Of a DNA stretch of 64,000 nt, positions 17,959 through 27,849 are shown piece after piece. The stretch's first letter is position 1, and every line of letters begins with the position of its first letter. Made by a program: the position numbers and the translations under genes. The notes below the pieces were generated by a model. It was given only the letters and a program-made list of their open reading frames with translations, did not search any database and was not told the DNA's origin. Source of the DNA: RYN-230 sp963713815 (GTDB lineage: Bacteria > Actinomycetota > Actinomycetes > Streptosporangiales > Streptosporangiaceae); contig CAVQNH010000016.1 of assembly GCA_963713815.1 (NCBI GenBank), positions 1 to 64,000 on the forward strand, written 5' to 3'.

Positions 17959-18878
17959 GGGCTGGCCTGAACACTGGGCGCCTGAACACCGGGCGCCTGA
18001 ACACTGGCCGCCTGAACACTGGGCGGCGGGGTGATCGCCCAGCGGATCCCCCGGATGACCGCGTGGCCGGCCGGGCGGACCACCGCGCGCTCGGTCAGCG
18101 GCAGGTTGGGCAGGTACAGCGGGCGGCGGGCCCAGCCGGGCAGCAGCGAGGTCGCTGCGGCGGCGAGGACTCCGTACGGCCCCCGGGCGACCAGCGGCAG
18201 CGGCGGGGTGAGCAGCAGGAAGCGGGCCGCCGCGCGGGCCTCGGCGGTCCCGCGCAGCTCCGCCCGGTACTGGCCGATCCGGTCCGCGAGCTCAGCCTCG
18301 GTGCGGGGCGGGTCGGGTACCCCGAGCTCCACGGCGATCCGGGCCACGTCGGCGACGTACCCGTCGCGGCCCGCCTGGTCCAGCGGCTCGGCCCCGAACC
18401 GGGTGTGCGCGCGCAGGAAGCTGTCCGCCTCCGCGATATGCACCCAGGTCAGCAGGTGCGGATCCGAGGCGGCATAGGGACGGCCGTCCGGGGCGGTCCC
18501 GGTGACCCGGCGATGGATGGCCCTGACCCGCTCGGTCGCCGCCTTCGCGTCGCTGGCCCGGCCGAACGTGGTGACGGCGAGGAAGTAGCTGGTCCGCTGC
18601 AACCGTCCCCACGGGTCGCCGCGGTAGCCAGAATGCGCGTTCACGCCCGCCATGGCCAGCGGGTGCAGCGACTGGAGCAGCAGGGCGCGGATCCCGCCCA
18701 CGAACATCGACGAGTCACCGTGCACCCGCTGGATGGGTCGGTCCCCGGCGAACCAGCGGTCACCCTCGGCCTGGTGGATGACCCGGCGGTGGTTCGGTCC
18801 CTCAGGACCGGCCACCTTCTCGAAGATCGACGCGCCGATCCGGCGCCGGACGGAATCGGCGGCACTCTGCACTGTCAT
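17955..18878 (-). CDS. MpaB-family (DUF2236) oxygenase-like protein
   Basis: The 307-residue product matches the oxygenase MpaB/DUF2236 family, whose members are haem-dependent or putative latex-clearing-like oxygenases in actinobacteria. Visible motifs are HGDSSMFVGGIRALLLQ near residue 54, the following LHPLAMAGV, and LLTWVHIAEADSFL near 143. The last 20 residues are a repeat tail (SVQAP-type pentads) made by a 15-bp DNA repeat. The start ATG 18878 gives MTVQSAADSV; upstream codons are repeat-rich and not conserved in appearance. Confidence 0.8.
   Translation of the reverse strand: MTVQSAADSVRRRIGASIFEKVAGPEGPNHRRVIHQAEGDRWFAGDRPIQRVHGDSSMFVGGIRALLLQSLHPLAMAGVNAHSGYRGDPWGRLQRTSYFLAVTTFGRASDAKAATERVRAIHRRVTGTAPDGRPYAASDPHLLTWVHIAEADSFLRAHTRFGAEPLDQAGRDGYVADVARIAVELGVPDPPRTEAELADRIGQYRAELRGTAEARAAARFLLLTPPLPLVARGPYGVLAAAATSLLPGWARRPLYLPNLPLTERAVVRPAGHAVIRGIRWAITPPPSVQAASVQAPGVQAPSVQASP
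17966..18025. repeat. Four 15-bp repeats encoding the C-terminal tail of the MpaB protein
   Basis: Unit CCTGAACACTGGGCG is repeated at 17966, 17981, 17996 and 18011 with one mismatch in each of the middle two copies. Because the unit is five codons, the frame is kept. Confidence 0.92.
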
Positions 18879-18883
18879 CTGTT

Positions 18884-18976
18884 CAGTATCACCACGGCAC
18901 CTGCCCGGTATCACCACGGGCACCTGCTCAGCATCACCGCCGGCAGCTGCCCGGATCGGCATGGGCACTGCCCGGT
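18884..18976. repeat. 22-23 bp tandem repeat upstream of the MpaB gene
   Basis: Four degenerate copies of a unit like GCATCACCACGGGCACCTGCC cover the promoter side of the MpaB gene. Copies differ by several bases each. Confidence 0.7.
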
Positions 18977-19158
18977 ACCGCTCCCGGGCCGCAGTTGTCC
19001 CGCCGGGAGGGAGGCGGGCCGTCTCATTGTGATCCGGGTTTTGCGAACGGTTCTTTTGCGAACCTCACGGGAGCTGTGCTGTCATGGTTGTTCAGAGCGT
19101 AACTGTCCGGAACCGGGGGCTGACGGGATCGGAAAAGAAGTCCGGAGGGGGCTCCGCC

Positions 19159-19437
19159 GTGCCACGGCTCAGCGCACGTGAAATCACCAGTATCGAGACG
19201 ACGTACACGAGCGAACTCGGGACGTTCTCCTGGGCCTGGGTCATCCGGGCCGATGGCGAGGTCCAGTACCGGCTGAGCCACGTGGACGGCCGCCGCGAGC
19301 GCAACCCGTGGCAGTCTGTCTGCCGCTTAACCTCGGTGCAGCGCCTGTCGATCGGTTCTGACCAGGCCCGCGCCACCGATCTGCTCATTGGCCTGGCGCG
19401 CCAGCACGGGCACTTCCCCGTCGATAAACGCAGATAA
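19159..19437 (+). CDS. Small conserved-type hypothetical protein
   Basis: This 92-residue protein begins VPRLSAREITSIETTY at a GTG with GGAGGGGG at 19144-19151; an upstream in-frame ATG at 19084 would add 25 residues without a ribosome-binding site. It contains a YRLSHVDGRRERNPW segment and a final helix (ATDLLIGLARQHGHF). No family is recognised. A strong terminator follows. Confidence 0.55.
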   Translation: MPRLSAREITSIETTYTSELGTFSWAWVIRADGEVQYRLSHVDGRRERNPWQSVCRLTSVQRLSIGSDQARATDLLIGLARQHGHFPVDKRR

Positions 19438-19440
19438 CGA

Positions 19441-19487
19441 CACCGGGCCCGGCCGCCCCGGTCATGCCGGAACCGCCGGGCCCGGTG
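19441..19487. terminator. Hairpin terminator
   Basis: Thirteen-base arms CACCGGGCCCGGC (19441-19453) and their complement (19475-19487) start four bases after the stop of the small gene and serve the convergent LysM gene as well. Confidence 0.75.
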
Positions 19488-19553
19488 AGGCCAGCCCGCG
19501 GGCTAACTCAGGTCCGGCACCCTCTGCTGACCGGGTGCCCGGATCCCGCACGC

Positions 19554-20600
19554 TCAGATCCCGCACGCGGCGGCCACGGCCTCGGCGGCCGCCTCACGGT
19601 TGCCCACCGCGGGGATGCCGGCCCGCTCGAAATCGGTCACGTAGATCGCCGCCGCTGCCGCCGGGGAGGAGGCCGCGTTCAGCGCCGGGATGTACTGGGA
19701 CCAGATGCGGTTGAAGGTCAGGACCGCCGCCAGCTGGGTCTGCAGGTCCGCCGAGTAGTTCCCGGTCACGTACCCGGCCGGCAGCGGCGTCCAGCCGATC
19801 AGCCCGCCGCCGCCGTCACCGACCGACTCGGGGTTGCCGTCGGACTCCTGCCACATGTTCCCGGCGATCCCCGCGGCCGCGTTCCCGGTGTAGCCGTGGG
19901 AGGTCAGGAAGTTGACAATCGCCCCGTAGTTGGCCGGGACCATCCCGCTGGCCGACCCCGAGCACGACACGCCGTGGCCGGTGGCCGCGCTGGTGTGCGA
20001 CGTGCTGGTGTCCGTCGTACTGCTGGCCGGCGAACTGCTCCCGGTCGCGCTGCTCGCCGCCGGGCTGCTGGCCGAGCTGGACGGCGACTGGCTGACCGCG
20101 GTGCTGGTCGCCGCGGCCCCCTTGGAGTGCCGGGCCTGGTAGGTCCCGTTACGGACCGAGGCGGGCGGGTCGGCCGGGGCGCTGAACACCTGCCCGGTGT
20201 AGATCAGGTTCGGGTCGCTGATCTTGGCCCGGTTGAGGTGGTACAGCCACTGCCAGTCGCTGGCGTGCCCGTAGAACTGCTGGGCGATCCCGCTCAGGGT
20301 GTCCCCGGTGCGCACCGTGTAGGTCCGCGCCGCCTGGCGGCCGGGATGGGTCGCCGCATCCAGATGCGCCCGGGTGACCTGGTGCCGCTGGGTACCTGGG
20401 GCGGCGTGACTGGTGGCGGCCGCGGGGGCCGAGGTGGAGGCGAACGCGGTCTGCGGAGCGGCCGCCAGCGCGCCGACCACGGCCACGGCGGGCGCGGCCT
20501 TGCCGGCCGCCTGGGCCACCTTCACGGTCTGCGACGGCGCGGTGTGCCGTCCGATCCGCCGGAACTTCCTGCTCTTGCTGCGCGACTTTCCTGCTTTCAC
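19554..20600 (-). CDS. Secreted LysM protein with C-terminal phage-tail-lysozyme-like domain
   Basis: The 348-residue protein has a very basic N-terminus (KAGKSRSKSRKFRR) and a hydrophobic signal segment (about 25-55). A LysM domain follows (about 92-140; YTVRTGDTLSGIAQQFYG, WLYHLNRAKI, GQVFSAP), then a long Ser/Ala/Thr linker (about 155-205). The C-terminal 130 residues (NFLTSHGYTGNAAAGIAGNMWQESDG) resemble the phage tail lysozyme family, with Glu in WQES a possible catalytic residue. It should bind and cut peptidoglycan outside the membrane, in the manner of actinobacterial resuscitation or germination factors. GTG start. Confidence 0.82.
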   Translation of the reverse strand: MKAGKSRSKSRKFRRIGRHTAPSQTVKVAQAAGKAAPAVAVVGALAAAPQTAFASTSAPAAATSHAAPGTQRHQVTRAHLDAATHPGRQAARTYTVRTGDTLSGIAQQFYGHASDWQWLYHLNRAKISDPNLIYTGQVFSAPADPPASVRNGTYQARHSKGAAATSTAVSQSPSSSASSPAASSATGSSSPASSTTDTSTSHTSAATGHGVSCSGSASGMVPANYGAIVNFLTSHGYTGNAAAGIAGNMWQESDGNPESVGDGGGGLIGWTPLPAGYVTGNYSADLQTQLAAVLTFNRIWSQYIPALNAASSPAAAAAIYVTDFERAGIPAVGNREAAAEAVAAACGI

Positions 20601-20700
20601 GACCCTGCCTTACGCCGAATCCGCGCCCGGCTACGCGACAACCCACGTCTCTCACCAGGCCTAACCTTGCTCATCGGGCAGCATGGCAGGACAACAGTCT
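20601..20700 (-). promoter_or_regulatory. Possible structured mRNA leader of the LysM gene
   Basis: On the coding strand a CCTGCC box (20685-20690) and its complement GGCAGG (20604-20609) could close a stem around 75 bases that contain further short pairings, ending right before the GTG start. LysM/Rpf genes of actinobacteria are often under the c-di-AMP (ydaO) riboswitch, but the conserved 3' end of that motif is not visible here. I record a possible leader only. Confidence 0.25.
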
Positions 20701-20752
20701 CAACGTGTATCAATCCGGACAAAAAGTAGATATGAGCTGAGACACCGCTGTT

Positions 20753-21304
20753 TCAGGGACGATCGGGGAGCAATCGCTCAACCCGGTTCAGCGTCTCCCG
20801 CAGGTTGGTCTCTGTGGTCAGGTCCCGGGCCTCGGCGAGGGTCAGCCAGCGCAGCGGCGCGTCCGGCGCTTCGGGCACGACGGCGCCGGGCATCTGGGTG
20901 GCCAGGAAGAAGCGCACGTCGGCGTGCTCGTGCGCGGGATCGGCTCCGGCGGCGGGCACCGAGACGATGACCACGTGCCGCAGCTGCGGGTCCGGCCAGG
21001 GGGCCAGGTCGGCCAGGCCGGTCTCCTCGGCCGCCTCGCGCCGCGCGATCCCGAGCGGGTCGTTCTCACCCGGGTCACCGTGCCCGCCGACCTGGAGCCA
21101 GGCCTGCTGGCGCGGGTGCCAGCGCAGCAGCACCCGGCCGCTGTCCGGGTGGACGATCAGCGCGGACCCGGTGACGTGCAGCGGCAGCGTCCGCGGGTAC
21201 GGGTCCGGCGAGCGCTCGAGAAGCGCGCGCACCCGCGCGACGTCCGCGGCCTCGGCCTCGCCGTCTGGCTGGTAAGTCTCGAACAGGTCCTGGATCGACG
21301 TCAC
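20753..21304 (-). CDS. NUDIX hydrolase
   Basis: The 183-residue protein carries a NUDIX box near residues 73-97: GGHGDPGEN followed by REAAEETGL, with one extra residue before the REx2EE part, a spacing common in actinobacterial members. It should hydrolyse a nucleoside-diphosphate-linked compound with Mg2+. GTG start. It is upstream of the LysM gene on the same strand, but 152 bases and a probable promoter separate them. Substrate not predictable. Confidence 0.85.
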   Translation of the reverse strand: MTSIQDLFETYQPDGEAEAADVARVRALLERSPDPYPRTLPLHVTGSALIVHPDSGRVLLRWHPRQQAWLQVGGHGDPGENDPLGIARREAAEETGLADLAPWPDPQLRHVVIVSVPAAGADPAHEHADVRFFLATQMPGAVVPEAPDAPLRWLTLAEARDLTTETNLRETLNRVERLLPDRP

Positions 21305-21412
21305 CGGCGCAACCTACCCCAGGACGGTGCCCGACCCCAGGAAAGCCCGGGACCGCCCGCTACGGGAAACGGCGCAGCCCTGCCCGGCCGGCAGCCGGGC
21401 AGGGCCGGCGCG

Positions 21413-22058
21413 TCAGGGCACCGAGACCGGGACGGCGGCCTCGGCTCCGGCCGGGTCCGGCACCTCAGCAGGCTGGCGCAGGCTCCGGACCGTGAGCGGC
21501 GCCACGGCCACGACCGTCGCGGCGATGACGACCAGCACCAGCCACGTGCCCACGTGGCCCCACTCCCCGAGCAGCAGCAGGAAGCCGGGAATGGTGCAGG
21601 TGGTGAAGGACAGGATCAGCGTCAGCCAGCCGGCCGGCGCCGTGAGGCGGGTCACGCCCATCGCGAGTACCAGCCAGAACAGCGGCCCACAGGACCGACC
21701 ATTGCAGCCACAGCAGGCCGATCGTCGGGTCATGGAACTTGACGATGTTGGTGATGCCGAAGGCGGCGGCCATGATCGCCACCCAGGCCGAGTACCAGCC
21801 GAGCCCGGCGAGCGACTGGCCGGCCAGGTTGCTGATCCCCACGTACAGGTAGGTGAACCCGAACAGGAAGATCCCGGAGTCCAGCAGGATGTCGTCGGCG
21901 GTCGGGGCCGTCGCGATCAGGTAGAACGGGATGGCTACCTGGAGGGCACCGACGAAAATGTTGAACGGGGCGGCGCTCTTGGCGTCGATCCGGCCCAGGA
22001 ACAACAGGCCATTCACGAACAGCACCGCACCCACGAACATGAGTCCTACAGCGGACAT
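21413..22058 (-). pseudogene. AmiS/UreI-family amide/urea channel, frameshifted
   Basis: The N-terminal part (MSAVGLMFVGAVLFVNG through NIVKFHDPTIGLLWLQWSVLW) is a typical AmiS/UreI protein with four hydrophobic helices. After LLWLQWSVLWA the frame is lost near 21685; the rest (LFWLVLAMGVTRLTAP, LSFTTCTIPGFLLLLGEW) continues in the next frame to 21413. One extra base accounts for it. The whole would be about 214 residues, a normal length. These proteins let short amides or urea cross the membrane. It is the last gene of the sulfur cluster, an unusual setting. Confidence 0.8.
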
Positions 22059-22084
22059 CGCCGTCTCCTAGGGGGTGAGGATGG

Positions 22085-23325
22085 CTAGTTGTACGAATCG
22101 ACGGGCGGCAGGGTGTCGTTGAGCAGGTAGTCGCCTGCGTGCAGGAGCTTGAAGTCGAGCGGGTTGTGCAGCGACAGCGTGCGGGCGTTCCGCCAGTGCC
22201 GGTCGAACCCGTACTTCTCCAGGACGCTGCCCGCGCCGCACACCTTGAACAGGTACGACCCGTTGAACAGGGCGGCTTCGGCGGCCGCGTGCCGCGCCTG
22301 GCCGGTGACCAGGGACGCCTCACCGCGGATGCGGGCGTCACCAAGATGCGCGACGGCCTCGTCGCACAGGTCGGCGGCGCGCAGCGACAGCAGCTCGGCG
22401 GCGTCCACGGCGGTCTTCATCTCGCCGACCCGCAGCTGGGTGTAGAGGTCGTCGACGGCGCGCTCGGCACCGCTCTCGTACCAGACCCGCGCCTTCGTCC
22501 GGACGAACTCGACCGCGTCGTCGAGCGCGTTCCTGGCGATGCCCACGAACACGCCGGTGTGCACCGCCTGGTAGTTCAGGGAGGTGATGTCCCCGCCTCC
22601 GCCGCCCTCGGTGTCCGGGCTGCCGAGGTATCAGCTCGTCGGGGATCCACACGTTGGCGAACTCGGTCGTGCCGCTGGCCGTGGTCCGCTGGCCGAACCC
22701 GCTCCAGTCGTCGTGGATCGTCACCCCTTCGGCGTCGGTCGGCGTGTAGAACACCCGGACCTCGTCGGAGCCCTCGATGCGGCACGGGCCGAACGTGAGG
22801 TCCCCGGCCAGGCTGCCGGTGCAGTAGAACTTGCGGCCGTTCAGCCGCCAGCCCGCGCCGTCCCGGGTGATGGTGGTCTTGAAGTCGTTCACGCTCTTGG
22901 TGCCGACCTCGGAGTACGCGTTGGTGATCCACAGCTCGCCACTGGCGAACCGGGGCAGCCACCTGGCCTGCACGTCGGGCGCGGCGAACTCCTGCAGCAG
23001 CCGGATGCCGCCGGTGTGCAGCTGGTACATCTGGCCGATGTTGGAGTCACCTGCCGAGATGGCGATCACGACCCGCATGAGCTCCGCGAAGTTGCCCCCG
23101 TAGCCCCCGTATTCGCGCGGGACCATGAGGCCGAGCAGGCCGGACGCGCGGAACGCCGCGCACTGCTCGTACGGGAACGCGCGGTCCCGGTCACGCTCGG
23201 CGGCGCCGATGCGGAACTCGTCGCGCAGCCGCTTCCGCGACCCGGACCGGATCGTGCAGGTCGATGCCCGGGAGCGGGGCGCTCCGGCTGGCCGTGCTCG
23301 GAGTACTGCTCTCCGTCGTCGTCAC
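22085..23325 (-). pseudogene. DszC/SfnB-like flavin-dependent monooxygenase (acyl-CoA dehydrogenase fold), two frameshifts
   Basis: Joined across two frame changes the gene gives about 413 residues of the acyl-CoA-dehydrogenase fold used by DszC/SfnB-type monooxygenases. The start is GTG 23325 with AAAGGA seven bases upstream (TTTESSTPSTAS, then LPGIDLHDPVRVAEAAA). One extra base near 23225 moves to the frame with FPYEQCAAFRASGLLGLM, and one near 22625, after PDELIP, moves to the frame with SPDTEGGGGGDITSLNY and the C-terminal FDRHWRNARTLSLHNPLD. Such enzymes use FMNH2 supplied by a reductase to oxygenate sulfur compounds; the gene beside it encodes that reductase. Confidence 0.8.
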
Positions 23326-23468
23326 GATAACGTCCTTTCTGATAGCTCAGGGTGAGTTAGTGAGGTCGTGGCGCGCCCGGCCGGCCGGCAGGGCGAGGTC
23401 GCGGGGCGTCAGGTCGCGGGGCCGGTCAGAGGTCCGGGGGCCGGTTCAGGGTCCCGGGCGGATTCCCG

Positions 23469-23984
23469 TTATCCGAGCGAGGCGTAGCTGCCGCGCCAGA
23501 ACACGAGCGGGGCCGCGTCGTCGTCGCTCGTCTCCACCTCCCGGACCCGGCCCACGATGATCTCGTGGTCACCCCCGTCGAGGCGGTGCTCAACGGTGCA
23601 TTCGAGGCTGGCGATCACGTCCGTCCAGCCGCGGGCTGCCGGTCCGGCCCCGGCGGTGCCGGACCCCGTCCCAGGCCGCGGCCAGACCCCGGCGGGCGAA
23701 GTTGGCCGACAGGTGCTGCTGCCGGGCGCCGAGGACGTTGACCGCGAACGCGCCGTGGCGCCAGCACCGCCTCCAGCGTCTGGCTGGAGCGGTCGAAGCA
23801 GACCAGGATCAGCGGCGGGTCCAGGGACAGCGAGCTCACCGCGTTGGCCGTGGTGCCGACCGGCTGGCCGTCGATCCCGACCGAGGTGACCACGGTGACG
23901 CCGGTCGCGAAGTGGCCGATCGCGTGGCGGAAGTCCGCCGGCCGACACATCGCCCCCGGCCACCCGCGGGTCAGTGGTCGTCAT
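23469..23984 (-). pseudogene. NAD(P)H:flavin oxidoreductase (flavin reductase domain), multiple frameshifts
   Basis: Pieces in three frames together make a flavin_reduct-domain protein of about 170 residues: the core FRHAIGHFATGVTVVTS with VGTTANAVSSLSLDPPL, then GAFAVNVLGARQQHLSANFA, then ASLECTVEHRLDGGDHEIIVGRV. Extra single bases near 23930, 23765 and 23605 explain the breaks. It would supply reduced FMN to the SsuD, SfnG and DszC-like monooxygenases around it. The ATG at 23984 is two bases after the upstream gene's stop. Indel clustering makes sequence error plausible. Confidence 0.75.
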
Positions 23985-23986
23985 GG

Positions 23987-25220
23987 TCAGAGCTGCCCGT
24001 GGTTCGGCGGCAGGACATCGTTGAGCAGGTAGTTGCCGACATGGTGATACTTCCAATCGACGGGGTCGTGGCTGGCGTGCGTCCGGGCGTTCCGCCAGTG
24101 CCGGGACAGGTCGAGCCGCTCGTCGGCCGCGCTGGCCCCGGCCAGCGCGAACAGGTCGCTGGCCACCTCGACCGCGACGTCGCTGGCGAACGCCTTGGCC
24201 TCCGCGACGGCGATCGAGCCGCGGGCCGCCTCCCCGGCGTCCCGGGGGAACCGGGTCACCTCCGCCAGGGTGGCGGCGGCCGACGCGAGCAGGGACTCGG
24301 CCGCGCGCACCTGGGTGGCGAGACGGCCGAAACGGTGGATCGTGTGCGGGTCGGCCGCGGCCGTGTCCGCCCAGCCGGCCCGGGTGGCCTCGAAGAACGG
24401 CCGGGCCCGGGTCCGGACGAAGTCACCGGCGTCGCGCAGCGCGCCGCCCGCGATCCCGACCTGGATCGCGGCGTGCACCAGCTGGGCCCGGGCGCCGAGC
24501 TGCTGCGGCACCTCGAACGCGCCGCCGTACGGGATGACCAGTTCCGGGTCCACCGGCACCTGGTCGAAGACCGCGGACCCGCTGACCGTGGCCCGCTGGC
24601 CCATCACGTCCCAGTCGTCGCCGACCTGGACGCCCGGGGCGTCCCGCTCGACGAAGGCCAGGACCAGGCGGCCGTCGTCGTCCAGGGCGCTGACCCCGAT
24701 CCAGCGGGCCGAGATCGCGCCGGTGCAGTAGTACTTGCGGCCGCTGAGGCGCAGGTCTTCCAGGCCGGCCATCAGGGCCCTGCGATGCAAGCCGGGTCCT
24801 CAGGTCCTGGGCGTGCTGGCCGCCCCGCTCGGCCAGGCCGTTGCCCAGCCGCGCCCCGTCCAGCACCTCCGTGAACAGCCGCTCCTGCTGCGCGGGAGTG
24901 CCGTGGGTGGCGAGCACGTCCACGAACAGGAAGTGGGCCTGCGGGACCTGGGCGATCGCCGGGTCCACGGCCGCGATGGTCCGGATCACCTCGGCCAGCA
25001 CCACCGGGGACAGATCCGGGCCGAAGTGAGCCGCCGGGACCGTGATCCCGAGCAGCCCGCTGGCGTCCAGGGCGGCCAGCTCGGCGTACGGCACCGTGCC
25101 CGCCCGGTCCCTCCCGATCACGCCGCTGGCGATCGAGCTGGCGTAGGACCGGGCCGCCGCGAGCGCTTCCGTTGCGGAGAAAAGAACCTCAGGCTGCGCG
25201 GCGGTGGAGGTGATGCTCAT
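23987..25220 (-). pseudogene. DszC/SfnB-like flavin-dependent monooxygenase, one frameshift
   Basis: The first part (MSITSTAAQPEVLFSATEAL, then FLFVDVLATHGTPAQQERLF) and the second part (DLRLSGRKYYCTGAISARW through DLSRHWRNARTHASHDPVD) belong to one acyl-CoA-dehydrogenase-fold monooxygenase of about 411 residues, joined by skipping one base near 24790. The C-terminal RHWRNARTH-HDP motif is typical of the DszC/SfnB/DBT-monooxygenase family. The ATG at 25220 overlaps the sfnG stop (ATGA), so the two are translationally coupled. Confidence 0.82.
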
Positions 25221-26393
25221 CGCGCGCCCACGAGGACGGGACCGGGCACCGTCAGGCCCGCGGCCGGGTCGGGCACCGCGGCCGGGTCCAGGCCGGCCTC
25301 CACCTCGAGCGCGCGGACGATCGGGATCACGTCCCGGCCGAACCGCTCGATCTCCTCGTGGTAGTGCAGGAAGCCGGTCAGGATGAGATCCACGCCGAGC
25401 TTGCGGTACTCGAGGATCCGGGTCGCCACCTGCTCGGGGGTGCCGATCAGCTGGGTGCGGAACCCGTCGTTGTACTGCACCAGGTCCTCGAACGAGGAGT
25501 CGGCCCACATGCCCTTCTTGTCGGCGGTGGACGCCCCGGCCTGCTTGACCGCGGCCCCGAAGCCCTCGACCGCCTCCACGTGCGCCTTGGCGATGATCTC
25601 GCGCAGCGTGTCCCGCGCCTCGGCCTCGGTGTCGCGGACGATGACGAACCCGTTGAGCCCGAACCGCGGGCCGTCGGTGCGTCCCGCGGCGTCCGCGATC
25701 TGGCGCAGGTCGGACAGCTGCTCCCGGACCCCCTCGAAGTCCTTGCCGTTGGAGAAGTACCAGTCGGACAGCTGGCCGCCGTTGCGCCGGGCCGCCGAGG
25801 AGTTGCCGCCCTGGAAGATCTCCGGGTGCGGGCGGCCCGGCCAGGACAGCGGCTTGGGCTTGAGGCTGAAGTCGCGGATCCGGTAGAAGTCGCCGGCCAG
25901 GTTGGCCTGGTCCTCCGTCCAGATCCGCTTGAGCGCGAGGATGAACTCGGCGGTGCGCCGGTACCGCTCGTCGTGCTCCAGCCACGGCTCGCCGAGCTGG
26001 CGGAACTCGTCCGTAGAACCAGCCCGAGACGACGTTCACCGCGACCCGGCCGCCGGACAGGTGGTCCGCGGTGGCCACCCACTTGGCCAGCACCCCGGGG
26101 TGCCACAGGCCCGGGTGGACCGCCGCGATCAGCTTGAGCCGCTCGGTGGCCATCAGCAGGGCCAGGCTGAAGCTGGTCGACTCGTGCTGGTACTCCGCCC
26201 CGTAGCTGGCCGTGTACCGGACCTGGCTCAGCGCGTAGTCGAACCCGGCCCGCTCGGCCAGCCGGGCCAGGGTGCGGTTGTAGTCGAACGACCAGTCGGT
26301 GCGCTGCTCGATGGTGCTGGTCACCAGGCCGCCGCTGACGTTGGGCACCCAGTAGGCGAAGCGGAGCGGCTCGGTGGTCGGATCGGTGGTCAT
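25217..26393 (-). pseudogene. sfnG: Dimethylsulfone monooxygenase SfnG-like (luciferase-like), one frameshift
   Basis: The start (RFAYWVPNVSGGLVTSTIEQRT, FDYALSQVRYTASYGAEYQHES) is strikingly like FMNH2-dependent dimethylsulfone monooxygenase SfnG of Pseudomonas, as is the end (SFEDLVQYNDGFRTQLIGTP, LILTGFLHYHEEIERFG). After NVVSGWF, one extra base at about 26014 shifts the frame; the continuation is DEFRQLGEPWLEHDERYRR. Full length is about 391 residues. SfnG oxidises dimethylsulfone to methanesulfinate when sulfate is scarce. Confidence 0.85.
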
Positions 26394-26410
26394 GGTCAGC
26401 CTCCAGGGGA

Positions 26411-27533
26411 TCAGTTGTCGTCGTGGGGGGAGGTCATGAGGCCGCGGCGGCGCAGCACCGGGATCAGGCCCTCGCCGGCCTGGTAGACCTCTTCCAGGTG
26501 CGGGTAGCCGGACAGGATGAACTCGTCGATGCCGAGCGCGTAGTACTCGGCGATCCGCTCGGCCACCTCGTCGTGGCTGCCGACCAGCGCGGTGCCCGCG
26601 CCGCCGCGGACCAGGCCCACGCCGGCCCACAGGTTCGGCGACACCTCCAGGGCGTCGGTGCGCCCGCCGTGCAGCGCGGCCATCCGGCGCTGGCCCTCGG
26701 ACTGCGAGGCCCGCTGGATGGCCTGCGCCCGCTCGATCGCCGCCGGGTCGAGCCCGTCCAGCAGCCGCTGGGCCTGGGCCCACGCCTCGTCCGCGGTGTC
26801 CCGGGTGATCACGTGCAGGCGGATCCCGAAGCGCACCTCCCGGCCGGCTGCCTTGGCGCGCGTCCGCACCGCGTCCAGTTTTTCCGCAACGGCCTGTGGT
26901 GGCTCACCCCAGGTCAGGTACACGTCGGCGTACCTGGCCGCCACGTCCAGGGCCGGGGCGGAGGACCCGCCCAGGTAAATGTCCGGCGCGATCCGCGGCG
27001 GGCACGATCTGCCCGCCGCGCACGTCGTAGTGCTGGCCGGCGAACGTGACCGGGCCGCCGCACCACAGCTCGCGGACGATGTGCAGGAACTCGCCGGCCC
27101 GCTCGTACCGGGCCTCCTTGCCGAGGTGGTCGCCGAACCGCTGCTGCTCGACGTCGTCGCCGCCGGTGACCACGTTGAGCAGCAGGCGGCCGCCCGAGAT
27201 GCGCTGGTAGGTCGCGGCCATGTGGGCCGCCAGCGTGGGCGACATGAGGCCGGGGCGGAACGCGACCAGGAACTTGAAGCGGTCGGTGACCTGGGTCAGC
27301 CCGGCCGTCATGATCCACGCGTCCTCGCACCAGGAACTGGTCGGGGTCAGCGCGCCGGTGAAGCCGAGCTGCTCGGCGGACCGGGCGATCTGGCCGATGT
27401 AGCCGATGTCCGGGGCGCGCTCGGTGCCGCCCTCGGCGGCCCGGCTGCCGGCCACGCCGACCGCGTTGCCCAGGCTCAGGTCGCTGCGCGAGTCACCGTT
27501 GGTGGGCAGGAACCAGTGCAGGACCACTCCCAT
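26411..27533 (-). pseudogene. ssuD: Alkanesulfonate monooxygenase SsuD-like, one frameshift
   Basis: The sequence follows E. coli SsuD closely: FLPTNGDSR at the start, GYIGQIARSAEQLGFTG, SSWCEDAWI, FLVAFRPGLMSPT, then YADVYLTWGEPP, VRFGIRLHVITRDT and LWAGVGLVRGGAGTALVG. One extra base near 26995, between GGQIVPA and RIAPDIYLGGSS, breaks the frame; the whole is about 374 residues. The ATG at 27533 has GGAGGAGG upstream. It releases sulfite from alkanesulfonates using FMNH2 and O2. It is first in the cluster and divergent from the LysR gene. Confidence 0.87.
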
Positions 27534-27849
27534 GGGCGGGCCTCCTCCGGGGATCGTGGCGGCTGGGCCGGACTTCTTCCTGTTTTGTCGATCAAATTTA
27601 TAGGAAGTTCGGGTGGCTGGATAGGGCGCGGCGATCGGAGTCGGGTCGCGGAGGTGGTCACGGGGGGCGGCCTGGCGGCATCCTTCCCCGGCCATCACCA
27701 GCTTCCCGGGCCACCACCAGCGGAACTAGCTTCAGCATGCGGCCGGCCCGGACGGCACGTCCAATACCGATCGGCGAGGGAGTGGTAAGGTTTTCCTATT
27801 AAAGCGATCGCTATCCTGGTGTTGACTGGCGCCGGGCGAGAGGGGTCGT
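27534..27849. promoter_or_regulatory. Divergent promoter region between ssuD and its LysR regulator (316 bases)
   Basis: No gene is seen. AT-rich islands with the shared core TTCCTATNAA occur in opposite orientation at about 27597-27606 (read on the minus strand) and 27793-27802. The palindrome AGCGATCGCT is at 27803-27812, about 38 bases before the LysR start. These are candidate LysR sites and promoters for both directions. Confidence 0.4.

Noticed and set aside
20601..20760. c-di-AMP (ydaO) riboswitch before the LysM gene
   Set aside because: The position is right for actinobacterial cell-wall genes, but the conserved 3' consensus of the motif is not visible.
21413..27533. Programmed ribosomal frameshifting in the sulfur cluster
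   Set aside because: No common slippery sequence or downstream structure could be seen at the sites; insertion errors or decay are simpler.
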